64,000 nt of DNA, from positions 2,637,501 to 2,701,500 of the forward strand of contig NZ_CP062163.1 of assembly GCF_014844095.1 (NCBI RefSeq), read 5' to 3'. Positions 47,518-57,253 of the stretch are shown piece by piece. How positions within the stretch are numbered: position 1 is the stretch's first letter; each line of letters starts with the position of its first letter. Source of the DNA: Brevibacillus sp. JNUCC-41. GTDB taxonomy: Bacteria; Bacillota; Bacilli; Bacillales; DSM-1321. The notes under the pieces were generated by a model that made no database searches, was not told the DNA's origin, and saw nothing but the letters and a program-made list of their open reading frames with translations. A program made the translations under genes and the position numbers.

Positions 47518-48291
47518 TTGAAAAAGGTCATTTTTGTCGGTTGGATAGCATTGATGGCAGTCTTGTTAGGATTTTCACCGGAAATGGGTACGAAACGGGG
47601 GCAAGCTGTCAACGATGTCGTAAAAGTATACGGTCCAGGTGGCCCTCTTGGACCTATCAAGGAAATAGCGGAACGATTCACCAAAGAAACAGGGATAAAA
47701 GTTGAAGTTACAGCGGGACCCGAAGAAAAATGGATTGATCAAGCCAAACAGGATGCGGATATCATTTATGGAGGGTCCGAATATATGCTGACTGAATTCA
47801 TGCATGATCATCCGGAGGTCCTTGATGAAAAAAAACGTACAGAATTGTATGCACGGTCAGCTGGCATTCTGGTTAGAAAAGGAAACCCAAAGAATATACA
47901 GTCATTGGAGGATTTAACGAAGAAGGGCGTAAAGATTGTAGATGTTAATGGAGCCGGGCAACTGGGGCTATGGGAAGATTTGGCCGGAAGAAAGGGGTTG
48001 ATCCCTGGAATTAGCAGGAATATTGACATTTCAGTGAAGTCCAGTGCAGAAGCTATCGATCTATGGAAGGCAAATTCTAAATTGGACGCATGGATTACTT
48101 ATGAATCCTGGCATTACCGTCTGGCGGATGTGACGGACCTGGTTCAACTTCCTGAAGAAGACAAGCTCTATAGAGGGACCCCGGTAAGCATAACAAGTAA
48201 GAGTGAAAACAAGAAAAAAGCAAAACGATTCATTGATTATCTTAAAACGGAAGAATCCCATCAAGTATTTCAAAAATGGGGATGGAAGTAA
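47518..48291 (+). CDS. AcfC-like periplasmic-type substrate-binding protein
   Basis: Signal peptide (VIFVGWIALMAVLLGF) followed by the AcfC family start VVKVYGPGGPLGPIKEIAERF and VEVTAGPEEKWIDQAKQDADIIYGGSEYM, then a type-II binding-protein fold (SAEAIDLWKANSKLDAWITYESW). 257 aa. TTG 47518 start with GGGGAGAG upstream. No permease or ATPase accompanies it, so it may act as a receptor or scavenger. First gene of a probable operon with a lipoprotein and a sigma/anti-sigma pair. The ligand is probably a sulfate- or organic-anion-like compound, by family only. Confidence 0.8.
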   Translation: MKKVIFVGWIALMAVLLGFSPEMGTKRGQAVNDVVKVYGPGGPLGPIKEIAERFTKETGIKVEVTAGPEEKWIDQAKQDADIIYGGSEYMLTEFMHDHPEVLDEKKRTELYARSAGILVRKGNPKNIQSLEDLTKKGVKIVDVNGAGQLGLWEDLAGRKGLIPGISRNIDISVKSSAEAIDLWKANSKLDAWITYESWHYRLADVTDLVQLPEEDKLYRGTPVSITSKSENKKKAKRFIDYLKTEESHQVFQKWGWK

Positions 48292-48313
48292 ATTTTATGA
48301 GGAGTGAGAGTAT

Positions 48314-48784
48314 ATGAAAAAGTGGATGGTATTTTCAGTTTTTATGATGGTCCTAGTTTTGGCGGCATGTGGAAATGAAGCTGATGATTCACCAAAAAAT
48401 GATCAAGTGGTTAGTGGGACTGCCGATGAAAAAGCGGTAACCCTAAAATTGTTGGAAAGTGAAACAACAGACGAATACCTGGCTGATTCCAAGGGAATGA
48501 CACTTTACTTTTTCAAGAATGATAAATCAGGAAAAAGCAATTGCATGGGTGATTGTCTCAAAAAATGGCCGCCATTCATGGAAAAGGATTTTGCTGTCCC
48601 TAGAGGATTTGAGGAAAAAGACTTTGGAACCATTAAAAGGGAAGATACGGGGGAAGAGCAGGTAACCTACAAAGGTTTTCCACTCTACTATTTTGTGAAT
48701 GATAAGGCAGCGGGAGATGTCAATGGCGAAGGTGTGAAAAATGTTTGGTATATTGTAAATAACAAGACGATTTTTCCAAAATAA
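48314..48784 (+). CDS. COG4315-type repeat lipoprotein
   Basis: Lipobox LAAC (Cys19). Two copies of the secreted repeat of unknown function: LADSKGMTLYFFKNDKSG…CMGDCLKKWPPF and VTYKGFPLYYFVNDKAAGDVNGEGVKNVWYIV, each with the LYxFxND core. 156 aa. The Cys pair in NCMGDC is conserved and could form a disulfide or bind a ligand. GAGGAGTGAGAG lies upstream. 22 bp after the AcfC-like gene. Confidence 0.85.
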   Translation: MKKWMVFSVFMMVLVLAACGNEADDSPKNDQVVSGTADEKAVTLKLLESETTDEYLADSKGMTLYFFKNDKSGKSNCMGDCLKKWPPFMEKDFAVPRGFEEKDFGTIKREDTGEEQVTYKGFPLYYFVNDKAAGDVNGEGVKNVWYIVNNKTIFPK

Positions 48785-48858
48785 GAAAAAAGGGACGATC
48801 ATTGATGGTCGTTCCTGTTATACGTTTTTTTCAAAAATTTACTTGTGAGGAGTTGCAG

Positions 48859-49419
48859 GTGCGATTGAAAGAAAAACTTGATAAGGAATTGATGGCATTA
48901 GTAATGAAAAAGCATCGTCCTGCTCTGGAAGAACTTTATGACCGGCATATTAAATTAATCTATGGTTTTATTTTTAAGTTCACAAATGGAAATGCTGATA
49001 AAACGAAGGAGATTGTGCAGTTGGTCTTTTTAAAGCTCTGGACCACAAAAAGCAGTTACAATTCCGAAAAGGGGCACTTTGTAAGCTGGCTTTTGACCGT
49101 TACACGAAATGTGTGTGTGGATTATGTCCGTAAAGACAGCGTTCATATCCGGAATAACAAACAAATGGACATGAGTCATCCAATAGACATAGAAGATCCT
49201 AATAATGATATAGAAAATGGGCTATTATACAGTGAAATTGCCAATGCAAAGAGTAAGTTAAGCAAGCCGCAAAAAAGGCTGATTGATTTACTGTATTGGA
49301 AAGGGTACTCGTTAACGGAAATTGCCAAAATTGAAAATGAACCGGTTGGTACCATCAAGAGCAGACTTCATCAGTCGCTTAAATTGTTGAAAAAGTATTT
49401 GGAAGTAGGTGGTTTGTAA
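48859..49419 (+). CDS. ECF RNA polymerase sigma factor (SigK/RskA-type)
   Basis: Sigma-2 region (ALEELYDRHIKLIYGFIFKFT…EIVQLVFLKLW) and sigma-4 helix-turn-helix (LSKPQKRLIDLLYWKGYSLTEIAKIENEPVGTIKSRLHQSLKLLKK). About 186 aa. Start at GTG 48859, six bases after GAGGAG; upstream in-frame starts to 48802 have no ribosome binding site. Translationally adjacent to the anti-sigma gene (0 bp gap). It likely transcribes its own operon, as is common for ECF factors. Confidence 0.87.
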   Translation: MRLKEKLDKELMALVMKKHRPALEELYDRHIKLIYGFIFKFTNGNADKTKEIVQLVFLKLWTTKSSYNSEKGHFVSWLLTVTRNVCVDYVRKDSVHIRNNKQMDMSHPIDIEDPNNDIENGLLYSEIANAKSKLSKPQKRLIDLLYWKGYSLTEIAKIENEPVGTIKSRLHQSLKLLKKYLEVGGL

Positions 49420-50142
49420 ATGGATACAGAGTGCACTAACCTGCTTTCATTTTTATCGGGTGAACTGGGAGAAAAAGAAAAAAAAGCATTCACGGAACAC
49501 TTAATGCAATGCTCTGAATGCACTAGGGAGTATGAACAAATGACGGAAGCCTGGAATTCATTGAAATGGGATTTCGAAGAAATAGAACCTTCTTCTTCCC
49601 TGAAATCAGAGGTTATGAATTTTGTCTTTGAGACTGATGATGAAGCTCCGGTGAGAAGGGAAAAGAATTGGAGCAGTTTTTTCTTTAAGCAGTTTACACC
49701 AGTCACTTCAGGTCTCGTACTGGCCGCACTGGTTTTGGCGTTTGTGCTGTTATATTCCAATATTCAACTGAAAAAAGAACTTGCGGCTGTCGATCTGCCA
49801 ATGGAGGTTAAAACGTCGCTATCTTTGCAGCCAGCCGATATGACCGCTGTAAAAATGAATACGGACGGTGCTGCATACATTTTGCAGCAAGGTGAAGAAA
49901 GAAGGTTAATCGTTCAGATTCAGAATTTGCCTAGCCTTCAAGAATCAGAGGTGTATCAGGTGTGGTTACTGAAAGATGGAAAACGGACAAACGCAGGAAC
50001 TTTCAAGCCTGATGAAGCCGGCACAGGATCGTTGACATACAAATTGTCCATTAATGATAAATTCAATCATATTGGCATCACAAGAGAACCAGATGCAAAT
50101 AGTACAAAGCCGAGAGGTGAAAAAATAGTAGGATCTTCTTAA
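49420..50142 (+). CDS. Anti-sigma factor, RskA-like
   Basis: N-terminal zinc-finger anti-sigma domain with HLMQCSEC (His-x3-Cys-x2-Cys), one membrane helix (TSGLVLAALVLAFVLLYSN, about residues 91-110) and an extracytoplasmic RskA-type domain ending (ESEVYQVWLLKDGKRTNAGTFKP). 240 aa. Holds the ECF factor inactive until an external cue. The neighbouring lipoprotein and AcfC-like protein are possible sensors or targets. Ends with a terminator. Confidence 0.87.
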   Translation: MDTECTNLLSFLSGELGEKEKKAFTEHLMQCSECTREYEQMTEAWNSLKWDFEEIEPSSSLKSEVMNFVFETDDEAPVRREKNWSSFFFKQFTPVTSGLVLAALVLAFVLLYSNIQLKKELAAVDLPMEVKTSLSLQPADMTAVKMNTDGAAYILQQGEERRLIVQIQNLPSLQESEVYQVWLLKDGKRTNAGTFKPDEAGTGSLTYKLSINDKFNHIGITREPDANSTKPRGEKIVGSS

Positions 50143-50181
50143 AAATAAGAGACTTGCCCTAAAAGGGGAAGTCTCTTATTT
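50143..50181 (+). terminator. Terminator of the sigma/anti-sigma operon
   Basis: AAATAAGAGACTT…AAGTCTCTTATTT, long perfect stem with 14-nt loop. Confidence 0.88.
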
Positions 50182-50378
50182 ACTGTTCGTGCCTGATTTC
50201 AATAGCTAAGTGATTTAAACAAGAAGAAGTCGCGATTTACAATGGAAGCTCATATGAATTGGAATATAAGTGTTTACCCTTCACCATCGATCAATAGCAA
50301 CGAATAACCAGCATTTTTTTTGGCTGGGGGCCAATGGACTTGTTTAAGGGTGGACAAACATCGTCATTTTCATGGTGC

Positions 50379-51752
50379 CTATTTATTCATTAAGTCCTCA
50401 CAGTACTCCCGGATCAATGCTGAGGCTTTCGTTTGGCTGATGGAGAGGTCCTTCGCGACTTTCCTTGATGATTTATATGTTTGGTAAGATTTCCTGATCA
50501 ATATCCGTTTCGTTTCATCAAGTGCTTTATCGAGAGTAGTGGGGAGATCGATCTGTGTGACCTGTTCAACGTTCTCGGTTATCATTTCTGGCAAGTCGGA
50601 CATTAAAATAACGGAGTCACTTATTAAGACCAACCTTTCAATCAAGTTTTCGAGCTGGCGTACATTGCCTGGCCATGAATAATGAATTAATAGATTCAAG
50701 CATTCTTCCGAAATGACTTTATTTTCGTGATATCTTTCATTGAACTTGTTTAAAAAATTGTACGTAAGGGGAATGATATCTTCTTTACGTTCTCGCAATG
50801 GAGGCAGTTGAATATCAATCACATTCAAACGGTAAAATAAATCTTCCCGGAATCTTTTATCATTGACCATTTCTATTAAGTTCTGGTTTGTTGCTGCGAC
50901 TATGCGGATATCGACTTTTTTCATTTCACTGCCGCCGACGGGAATGAATTGTTTGTCCTGGATTACTTGGAGAAGCTTTGCCTGCAGAGCGAGCGGAATT
51001 TCCCCAATTTCATCAAGAAAGACAGTGCCACCGTCTGCGGATTCAATCAATCCGCGTTTTCCAGTTTTGTTTGCACCGGTAAATGCACCTTTTGAATAGC
51101 CGAATAGTTCAGATTCGAGCAGTTCCTCCGGGATTGCTGCACAGTTGATTGTCAGAAAAGGTTTGCTTTTCCGTTTACTGATCCGGTGGATGAAATGGGC
51201 AAGCACTCCTTTTCCCGTTCCAGATTCCCCTTGGATTAAAATCGTGGAATCAGTCGGCGCGACCTTTTCACAAAAAGTGAGGATGCGGTTGATTTTACCG
51301 CTATTAGTAATGAATCTCCCCGTTTCATCTTCGTCATGAGTGATTTTTGACTCACCACTTGCTTCATTTGCTTTTAACATTTTATATGTTTGGGTTTCTG
51401 TGGAGGTAGTGACGACCAGTTCAATTTCCCCCGCATCATTTAAAATTGGAATCGCTGATGTCATCAATTCAGCCCCGATATACGTTTGTTGTTTTATGTA
51501 GCAAGGTTTTTTCCTTTTAAATACCTCAGGCACGATGGAGGGTTTCCAGTACCCTTTTTCAAATAAGTCCACATTATATTTGCCAATGACATCAGTAGGT
51601 TTCAGACCATAATGGCGCTCACATGCCTTGTTGACGTAAAGAATCCGCTTTTCGCCGTCAAGGACGAAAATCTCATCTGAGGAATGATCAAGAATTTTTA
51701 ATAAAGTTTGGAGCGTCATCTCGACACTGTCAGTAGAATCCGTACTTTTCAT
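50379..51752 (-). CDS. Sigma-54-dependent transcriptional activator with PAS sensor
   Basis: PAS domain at residues 15-125 (HSSDEIFVLDGEKRILYVNKACERHYG). AAA+ domain at 150-390 with Walker A GESGTGKG, GAFTGA loop (YSKGAFTGANKTG), Walker B GGTVFLDEIG, and R-fingers in RFREDLFYRLNVIDIQLPPLRER. The DNA-binding helix-turn-helix is near the C-terminus (SRKVAKDLSISQTKASALIREY). 457 aa. AGAGG upstream of the ATG. Transcribed away from the Rieske-oxygenase operon, whose -24/-12 promoter lies 140 bp upstream; it is the evident activator. Confidence 0.92.
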   Translation of the reverse strand: MKSTDSTDSVEMTLQTLLKILDHSSDEIFVLDGEKRILYVNKACERHYGLKPTDVIGKYNVDLFEKGYWKPSIVPEVFKRKKPCYIKQQTYIGAELMTSAIPILNDAGEIELVVTTSTETQTYKMLKANEASGESKITHDEDETGRFITNSGKINRILTFCEKVAPTDSTILIQGESGTGKGVLAHFIHRISKRKSKPFLTINCAAIPEELLESELFGYSKGAFTGANKTGKRGLIESADGGTVFLDEIGEIPLALQAKLLQVIQDKQFIPVGGSEMKKVDIRIVAATNQNLIEMVNDKRFREDLFYRLNVIDIQLPPLRERKEDIIPLTYNFLNKFNERYHENKVISEECLNLLIHYSWPGNVRQLENLIERLVLISDSVILMSDLPEMITENVEQVTQIDLPTTLDKALDETKRILIRKSYQTYKSSRKVAKDLSISQTKASALIREYCEDLMNK

Positions 51753-51810
51753 ATGGTAATCCTCTTTTCAAAAGGGAATGAGTGAATTTTGATTAAGGTT
51801 TCATCAATTT

Positions 51811-51828
51811 CGAGTTAATTATAACTCG
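51811..51828. promoter_or_regulatory. Candidate upstream activator site (palindrome)
   Basis: CGAGTTA-N4-TAACTCG, an 18-bp inverted repeat about 80 bp before the -24 element. The placement is right for binding of the adjacent sigma-54 activator. Confidence 0.5.
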
Positions 51829-51889
51829 GTATGACAGCGTTTTCAATTTGAATTCTAAATATTTTGTTTATTCAGAGTGTTTCCGGAGG

Positions 51890-51907
51890 TTGGCACGCAT
51901 ATTGCAT
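51890..51907 (+). promoter_or_regulatory. Sigma-54 (SigL) -24/-12 promoter
   Basis: TTGGCACGCATATTGCAT matches the consensus TGGCAC-N5-TTGC, with the invariant GG (51892-51893) and GC (51904-51905) exactly 10 bases apart. It lies about 140 bp before the operon's first gene. Confidence 0.9.
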
Positions 51908-52047
51908 TATATAAAATTATCAATTGGTGAAATTGACGAAGTGCCACGTTTGCATGTCAGATTATTGCATGAATCGACATCTGAGCATAGCAGAATTCTA
52001 GTAAGCGGATTTATCTTATTCAAGGAAGACATCTAGGGGGAATGAAT

Positions 52048-53341
<1,294 letters not shown>

Positions 53342-53431
53342 ATCGGAAGTTCGGATGAATCAAGAAATATCAATTTTTAATAGCAAGTATGGCAGGGATG
53401 CTAGTAATCACTTTTTAGGGGGAAATGAATG

Positions 53432-54514
53432 ATGGCTTATAACAAGGTGGAAAATGTAACAAATCGTACATTTGAAAGAACATTGACATATGACAAATAC
53501 ACGGATCCGAAAGTTCTCGAAAAGGAAATCGATCTAGTATTCTCTAAATCTTGGCAGCTTGTGGGTCATGTCAGCCAATTGGAAAAAGTGGGATCATTCT
53601 TTACGACAGAGGTAGCCAATGAGCCGATCATAGTGAACCGCGGCCAGGATGAGGTGATCCGCGCTTTTTATAACGTATGTCCGCATCGTGCAACTAAGCT
53701 TGAAAAAAGTGAATCAGGCAAGAAGAAAATTTTACAGTGCAGTTATCATGGTTGGACATTCAAATTGGATGGGAAATTGAACAAAGCGCCGAATTTTAAA
53801 GGAGAAGATGAAGCCTGTGTACAAGATGCCTGTTTACGCTCCGTTCGCATGGAAATCTTGGAATCTTTAATTTTTGTAAACTTGGATGATAATGCGAAAC
53901 CGCTTAGTGAATCTTACGGCGATTTCTTTGACCGTTTAAGTAAATACCCGTTTTTAAGTGAGTTAAAAAGAACAAGCCAAAAAACGAGGGTGATCAAGGC
54001 AAACTGGAAAGCGTTCATAGATAACTATTTAGAATGTGACCATTGCCATGTAGCACATCCAAGCTTTGTTGCAGCACTTGATATGGATGATTACCAAATC
54101 ATTACTTGTGATAACTATTCACTGCAAGGTTCGATTGTTAAACCGGATAAAAATTACGGAACGGTTGATTTAAATAAGGCGGAAATGCAAGGAGGATCCT
54201 TTTTCTGGCTGTGGCCTAACTTGATGTTGACCATTTATCCAGGTCCTGGAAATATGGCGACCATTCAAATGGTTCCGATTGATCACGAAACGACTTTGGC
54301 TGTTTACACATATTATTTCCGCGATGAGAATTTGACTCAGGAAGAGAAAGATCTTGTTACGTTTGCCGAACAAGTCCGTCAAGAAGATGTGGAACTTGTA
54401 GAGCTGGAACAAATCGGTTTCCGCTCCCGTGCCTTTAACAAAGGTAGATATTCTTCTTCGGAAAAAGCAATTGTTCAATTTCATGAAATGGTATTGGAGG
54501 CCCTAAATGAGTAA
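53432..54514 (+). CDS. cntA: Rieske oxygenase, CntA-like (predicted carnitine or related quaternary-amine monooxygenase)
   Basis: Rieske [2Fe-2S] centre from Cys83-x-His85 (CPHRA) and Cys103-x2-His106 (CSYHGW). Mononuclear iron site His204 and His209 with a probable Asp319 (RQEDVEL). The bridging acid in the E-x2-H-x4-H motif is Glu201, not the usual Asp; Glu is described for the carnitine oxygenase CntA. About 360 aa, like CntA (371). Predicted to cleave L-carnitine to trimethylamine and malic semialdehyde. Glycine betaine or another quaternary amine is the main alternative. ATG 53429 or 53432 behind AGGGGGA. Overlaps the next gene by 8 bp. Confidence 0.8.
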   Translation: MAYNKVENVTNRTFERTLTYDKYTDPKVLEKEIDLVFSKSWQLVGHVSQLEKVGSFFTTEVANEPIIVNRGQDEVIRAFYNVCPHRATKLEKSESGKKKILQCSYHGWTFKLDGKLNKAPNFKGEDEACVQDACLRSVRMEILESLIFVNLDDNAKPLSESYGDFFDRLSKYPFLSELKRTSQKTRVIKANWKAFIDNYLECDHCHVAHPSFVAALDMDDYQIITCDNYSLQGSIVKPDKNYGTVDLNKAEMQGGSFFWLWPNLMLTIYPGPGNMATIQMVPIDHETTLAVYTYYFRDENLTQEEKDLVTFAEQVRQEDVELVELEQIGFRSRAFNKGRYSSSEKAIVQFHEMVLEALNE

Positions 54515-55958
54515 ATTAGCGAATCAATTTAAATCGATGAAACAATATTTGATGATCAATGGCGAAAAAGTCGAAACGGAAAGCTATGCCCCGCTATATT
54601 CCCCTTTTTCCGGGGAAGAAATCGCCCAAATTGCCATGGCGGATAAAGAGCTGACCGAAAAGGCGATTGCAGCCGCCTACAATGCGCGCGAAGTCATGGC
54701 AAAAATGCCAGCATATCAAAGGGCGGATATATTGGAGAAGGCTGTCGCGTTATTAATGGAGAATGCCGAAGAAGCGGCAGAAATCATTTCCCGTGAATCA
54801 GCCAAACCGATCATGTTCGCAAAAGCGGAAGTTGGAAGGACCATCGAAACGTATAAGTTCTCGGCTGAAGAGGCTAAAAGGATTCACGGTGAAACAATTC
54901 CTTTTGATGCAGCCATAGGCGGTGTTGGCCGAATTGGTTACACGTTAAGAGAACCGATCGGGGTCATTGGTGCCATCACTCCATTTAACTTCCCGATGAA
55001 TTTAGTGGCGCATAAAGTCGGACCGGCAATAGCTGCAGGGAACACCATTGTTTTGAAGCCTGCTTCGCAAACTCCGCTGTCCGCACTTTTCATCGCAGAA
55101 ATTTTTGAAAAAGCGGGTCTGCCGGCTGGCGTATTAAATGTAGTGACAGGACCGGGTAGCACTGTCGGAGAAGCGATTGTAGAAAACGATCGGGTAAGCA
55201 TGATCACATTCACAGGCAGCCCAAGCGTTGGAATCGGAATCCGCAACAAAGCGGGTCTGAAAAAGACCACACTTGAACTTGGCTCGAACTCGGCCTTAAT
55301 CATTGATAAAGATATAGATATCGATAAAATTATCGAACGCTGCATCATGGGTGCCTTCTCCAATCAGGGGCAAGTCTGTATTTCATTGCAACGTGTATAT
55401 GCACATGAAGAAGTGTATGAAGAGTTTGTCGAAAAATTCACTGCAGCGGCCAAAAAACTTAGAATTGGCGATCCATTGGATCCGGATACGTATATTTCCG
55501 CCTTAATCTCCAAAGGGGAAGCAGCCCGTGTATTGGGCTGGATTGAGGAAACTAAAGGCAGTAGGGCAACGATCGCTGCAGGGGGGGAATTGCGAGGTGA
55601 CATTCTTGAACCGACAATCATTACAGATGCGGATCATACGCTAAAAGTCTCATGCCAGGAAGCATTTGCTCCGGTTGTCATTGTAAATAAAGTGGGTTCA
55701 GTGAAGGAAGCGATTGATCAAGTGAATGATTCCCGCTTTGGCTTGCAGGCCGGGATATACACAAACAATGTGAAAAACGCATTGTACGCATCACGGGAAT
55801 TACATGTAGGCGGTGTGATCATCAATGATGTGCCGACCTATCGTGTCGATCAAATGCCATACGGCGGAGTCAAAGAAAGCGGGACTGGCCGTGAAGGCAT
55901 TAAATATGCTGTGGAAGAAATGACCGAAATGAAATTGGTCGTTTGGAACCAAGACTGA
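54507..55958 (+). CDS. Aldehyde dehydrogenase (predicted malic semialdehyde dehydrogenase)
   Basis: NAD(P)-dependent ALDH of 483 aa. Catalytic Cys291 (GQVCIS), general base Glu257 (TLELGS), cofactor motif FTGSPSVG and oxyanion Asn161 (TPFNFP). The coding frame overlaps the Rieske oxygenase stop, so it is translationally coupled. In a carnitine pathway it would oxidise malic semialdehyde to malate. The family also covers glyceraldehyde-3-phosphate and lactaldehyde-type enzymes, so the substrate rests on context. Confidence 0.85.
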   Translation: MSKLANQFKSMKQYLMINGEKVETESYAPLYSPFSGEEIAQIAMADKELTEKAIAAAYNAREVMAKMPAYQRADILEKAVALLMENAEEAAEIISRESAKPIMFAKAEVGRTIETYKFSAEEAKRIHGETIPFDAAIGGVGRIGYTLREPIGVIGAITPFNFPMNLVAHKVGPAIAAGNTIVLKPASQTPLSALFIAEIFEKAGLPAGVLNVVTGPGSTVGEAIVENDRVSMITFTGSPSVGIGIRNKAGLKKTTLELGSNSALIIDKDIDIDKIIERCIMGAFSNQGQVCISLQRVYAHEEVYEEFVEKFTAAAKKLRIGDPLDPDTYISALISKGEAARVLGWIEETKGSRATIAAGGELRGDILEPTIITDADHTLKVSCQEAFAPVVIVNKVGSVKEAIDQVNDSRFGLQAGIYTNNVKNALYASRELHVGGVIINDVPTYRVDQMPYGGVKESGTGREGIKYAVEEMTEMKLVVWNQD

Positions 55959-55976
55959 AAATCGAGGAGATCATTT

Positions 55977-57059
55977 ATGAAACAATTCAAAATTGCGGTC
56001 ATCGCAGGAGATGGCATTGGCCCTGAAGTGATTAATGAAGGCATAAAAGTATTAAAAAAAGTGGCTGAACTGGATTCAGGTTTTCAATTGGATTTCACAT
56101 ACTTCCCATGGGGCTGCGAATTTTATGCCGAAAATGGTAGAATGATGGATGATGATGGGATAGAAAAGCTGAAATCGTTTGACGCGATTTATTTGGGAGC
56201 GGTCGGGTTTCCGGGCGTTCCAGACCATATTTCCCTATGGGAGCTATTATTGAAAATCCGTAAAAGTTTTGATCAGTATGTCAATATCCGGCCCGTGACA
56301 TTATTAAAAGGGGCTCACTTGCCTCTCGTTGATGTGAAACGTGAAGATATTGATATGCTGTTCATCCGCGAAAACAGTGAAGGTGAATATTCAGGCGCAG
56401 GAGATTGGCTGTTTAAAGGGCAGGAACATGAAGTTGTTCTGCAAAACAGTGTGTTTTCCCGTAAAGGGACGGAAAGGATCATCCGATATGCTTTTGAAAC
56501 CGCGAAAAAAGAAGGCAGATCGCTCACGAGCATTTCTAAAGCCAACGCCTTGAATTATTCGATGGTTTTCTGGGATCAAGTATTCGAAGAGGTCAGCAGG
56601 GAATATCCCGAAGTCGAAACGGCTTCATATCTTGTCGACGCAGCGGCAATGCTGATGATCAAAGACCCGAAGCGCTTTGAGGTCGTTGTCACTTCGAACC
56701 TGTTCGGTGATATTTTAACAGACTTAGGAGCAGCGCTTGCTGGAGGAATCGGACTTGCTGCCGGTGCCAACATTAATCCTGAAAGGGAATTTCCATCGAT
56801 GTTCGAACCAATTCACGGCTCAGCTCCTGACATTGCCGGCAGGGGTATCGGAAATCCGCTTGCTTCCATTTGGTCAGCAAGCCAAATGCTCGACTTTTTT
56901 GGATATGAATCACATGGTAAGATTGTGCTTGAAGCGATTGAGCAACTGTTGATGGAAGCCCGGGTGCTCACGCCCGATATGAATGGCACGGCATCCACTT
57001 CCGAAGTGGGGGACCGGGTAGCGGAAATCATCGAGTCTATCATTTTATCCAGAGTCTGA
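55977..57059 (+). CDS. dmlA: D-malate/tartrate-type decarboxylating dehydrogenase (DmlA-like)
   Basis: Isocitrate/isopropylmalate dehydrogenase family. GDGIGPEV start and the DmlA/TtuC hallmark VGFPGVPDHISLWELLLKIR then FDQYVNIRP; metal-binding Asp in SNLFGDILTDLGA; C-terminal EPIHGSAPDIAGRGIGNP. 360 aa. It converts (R)-malate plus NAD+ to pyruvate, CO2 and NADH; L-carnitine has the stereochemistry that yields (R)-malate. GAGGAGATCATTT precedes the ATG. Last gene before a terminator. Confidence 0.88.
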   Translation: MKQFKIAVIAGDGIGPEVINEGIKVLKKVAELDSGFQLDFTYFPWGCEFYAENGRMMDDDGIEKLKSFDAIYLGAVGFPGVPDHISLWELLLKIRKSFDQYVNIRPVTLLKGAHLPLVDVKREDIDMLFIRENSEGEYSGAGDWLFKGQEHEVVLQNSVFSRKGTERIIRYAFETAKKEGRSLTSISKANALNYSMVFWDQVFEEVSREYPEVETASYLVDAAAMLMIKDPKRFEVVVTSNLFGDILTDLGAALAGGIGLAAGANINPEREFPSMFEPIHGSAPDIAGRGIGNPLASIWSASQMLDFFGYESHGKIVLEAIEQLLMEARVLTPDMNGTASTSEVGDRVAEIIESIILSRV

Positions 57060-57128
57060 CGGTGAAATGATCGTTCAATTTGATTGAATGGTCATTAATA
57101 TAAATGTTGAAATGAAGTTGACTACATC

Positions 57129-57177
57129 TTTTTTGTCATTAGCCCCGGAATGGTACCGAGGGCTAATGACAAAAATT
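57129..57177 (+). terminator. Terminator of the sigma-54 operon
   Basis: TTTTTTGTCATTAGCCC/GGGCTAATGACAAAAATT, 15-bp perfect stem, T-run on both sides. Confidence 0.9.
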
Positions 57178-57195
57178 TAACTTTTTATTCAACAA

Positions 57196-57209
57196 AGAAA
57201 ACGTTTACA
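57196..57209 (+). promoter_or_regulatory. Catabolite-responsive element (cre) upstream of the BCCT gene
   Basis: AGAAAACGTTTACA fits the CcpA consensus TGWNANCGNTNWCA on the opposite strand (TGTAAACGTTTTCT, last base off). It lies about 45 bp before the start codon, so glucose repression of uptake is likely. Confidence 0.55.
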
Positions 57210-57253
57210 TAATGCGTGTAAACTGTCTATCTTATTATTTAAGGGGTGATTGG

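Noticed and set aside
51848..52036. 62-codon plus frame upstream of the reductase gene
   Set aside because: It contains the -24/-12 promoter itself, so the transcript would start inside it; no ribosome binding site.
53342..53431. Internal promoter between ferredoxin and Rieske oxygenase
   Set aside because: The 90-bp gap shows no convincing -35/-10 or -24/-12 elements; the genes are more likely on one transcript.
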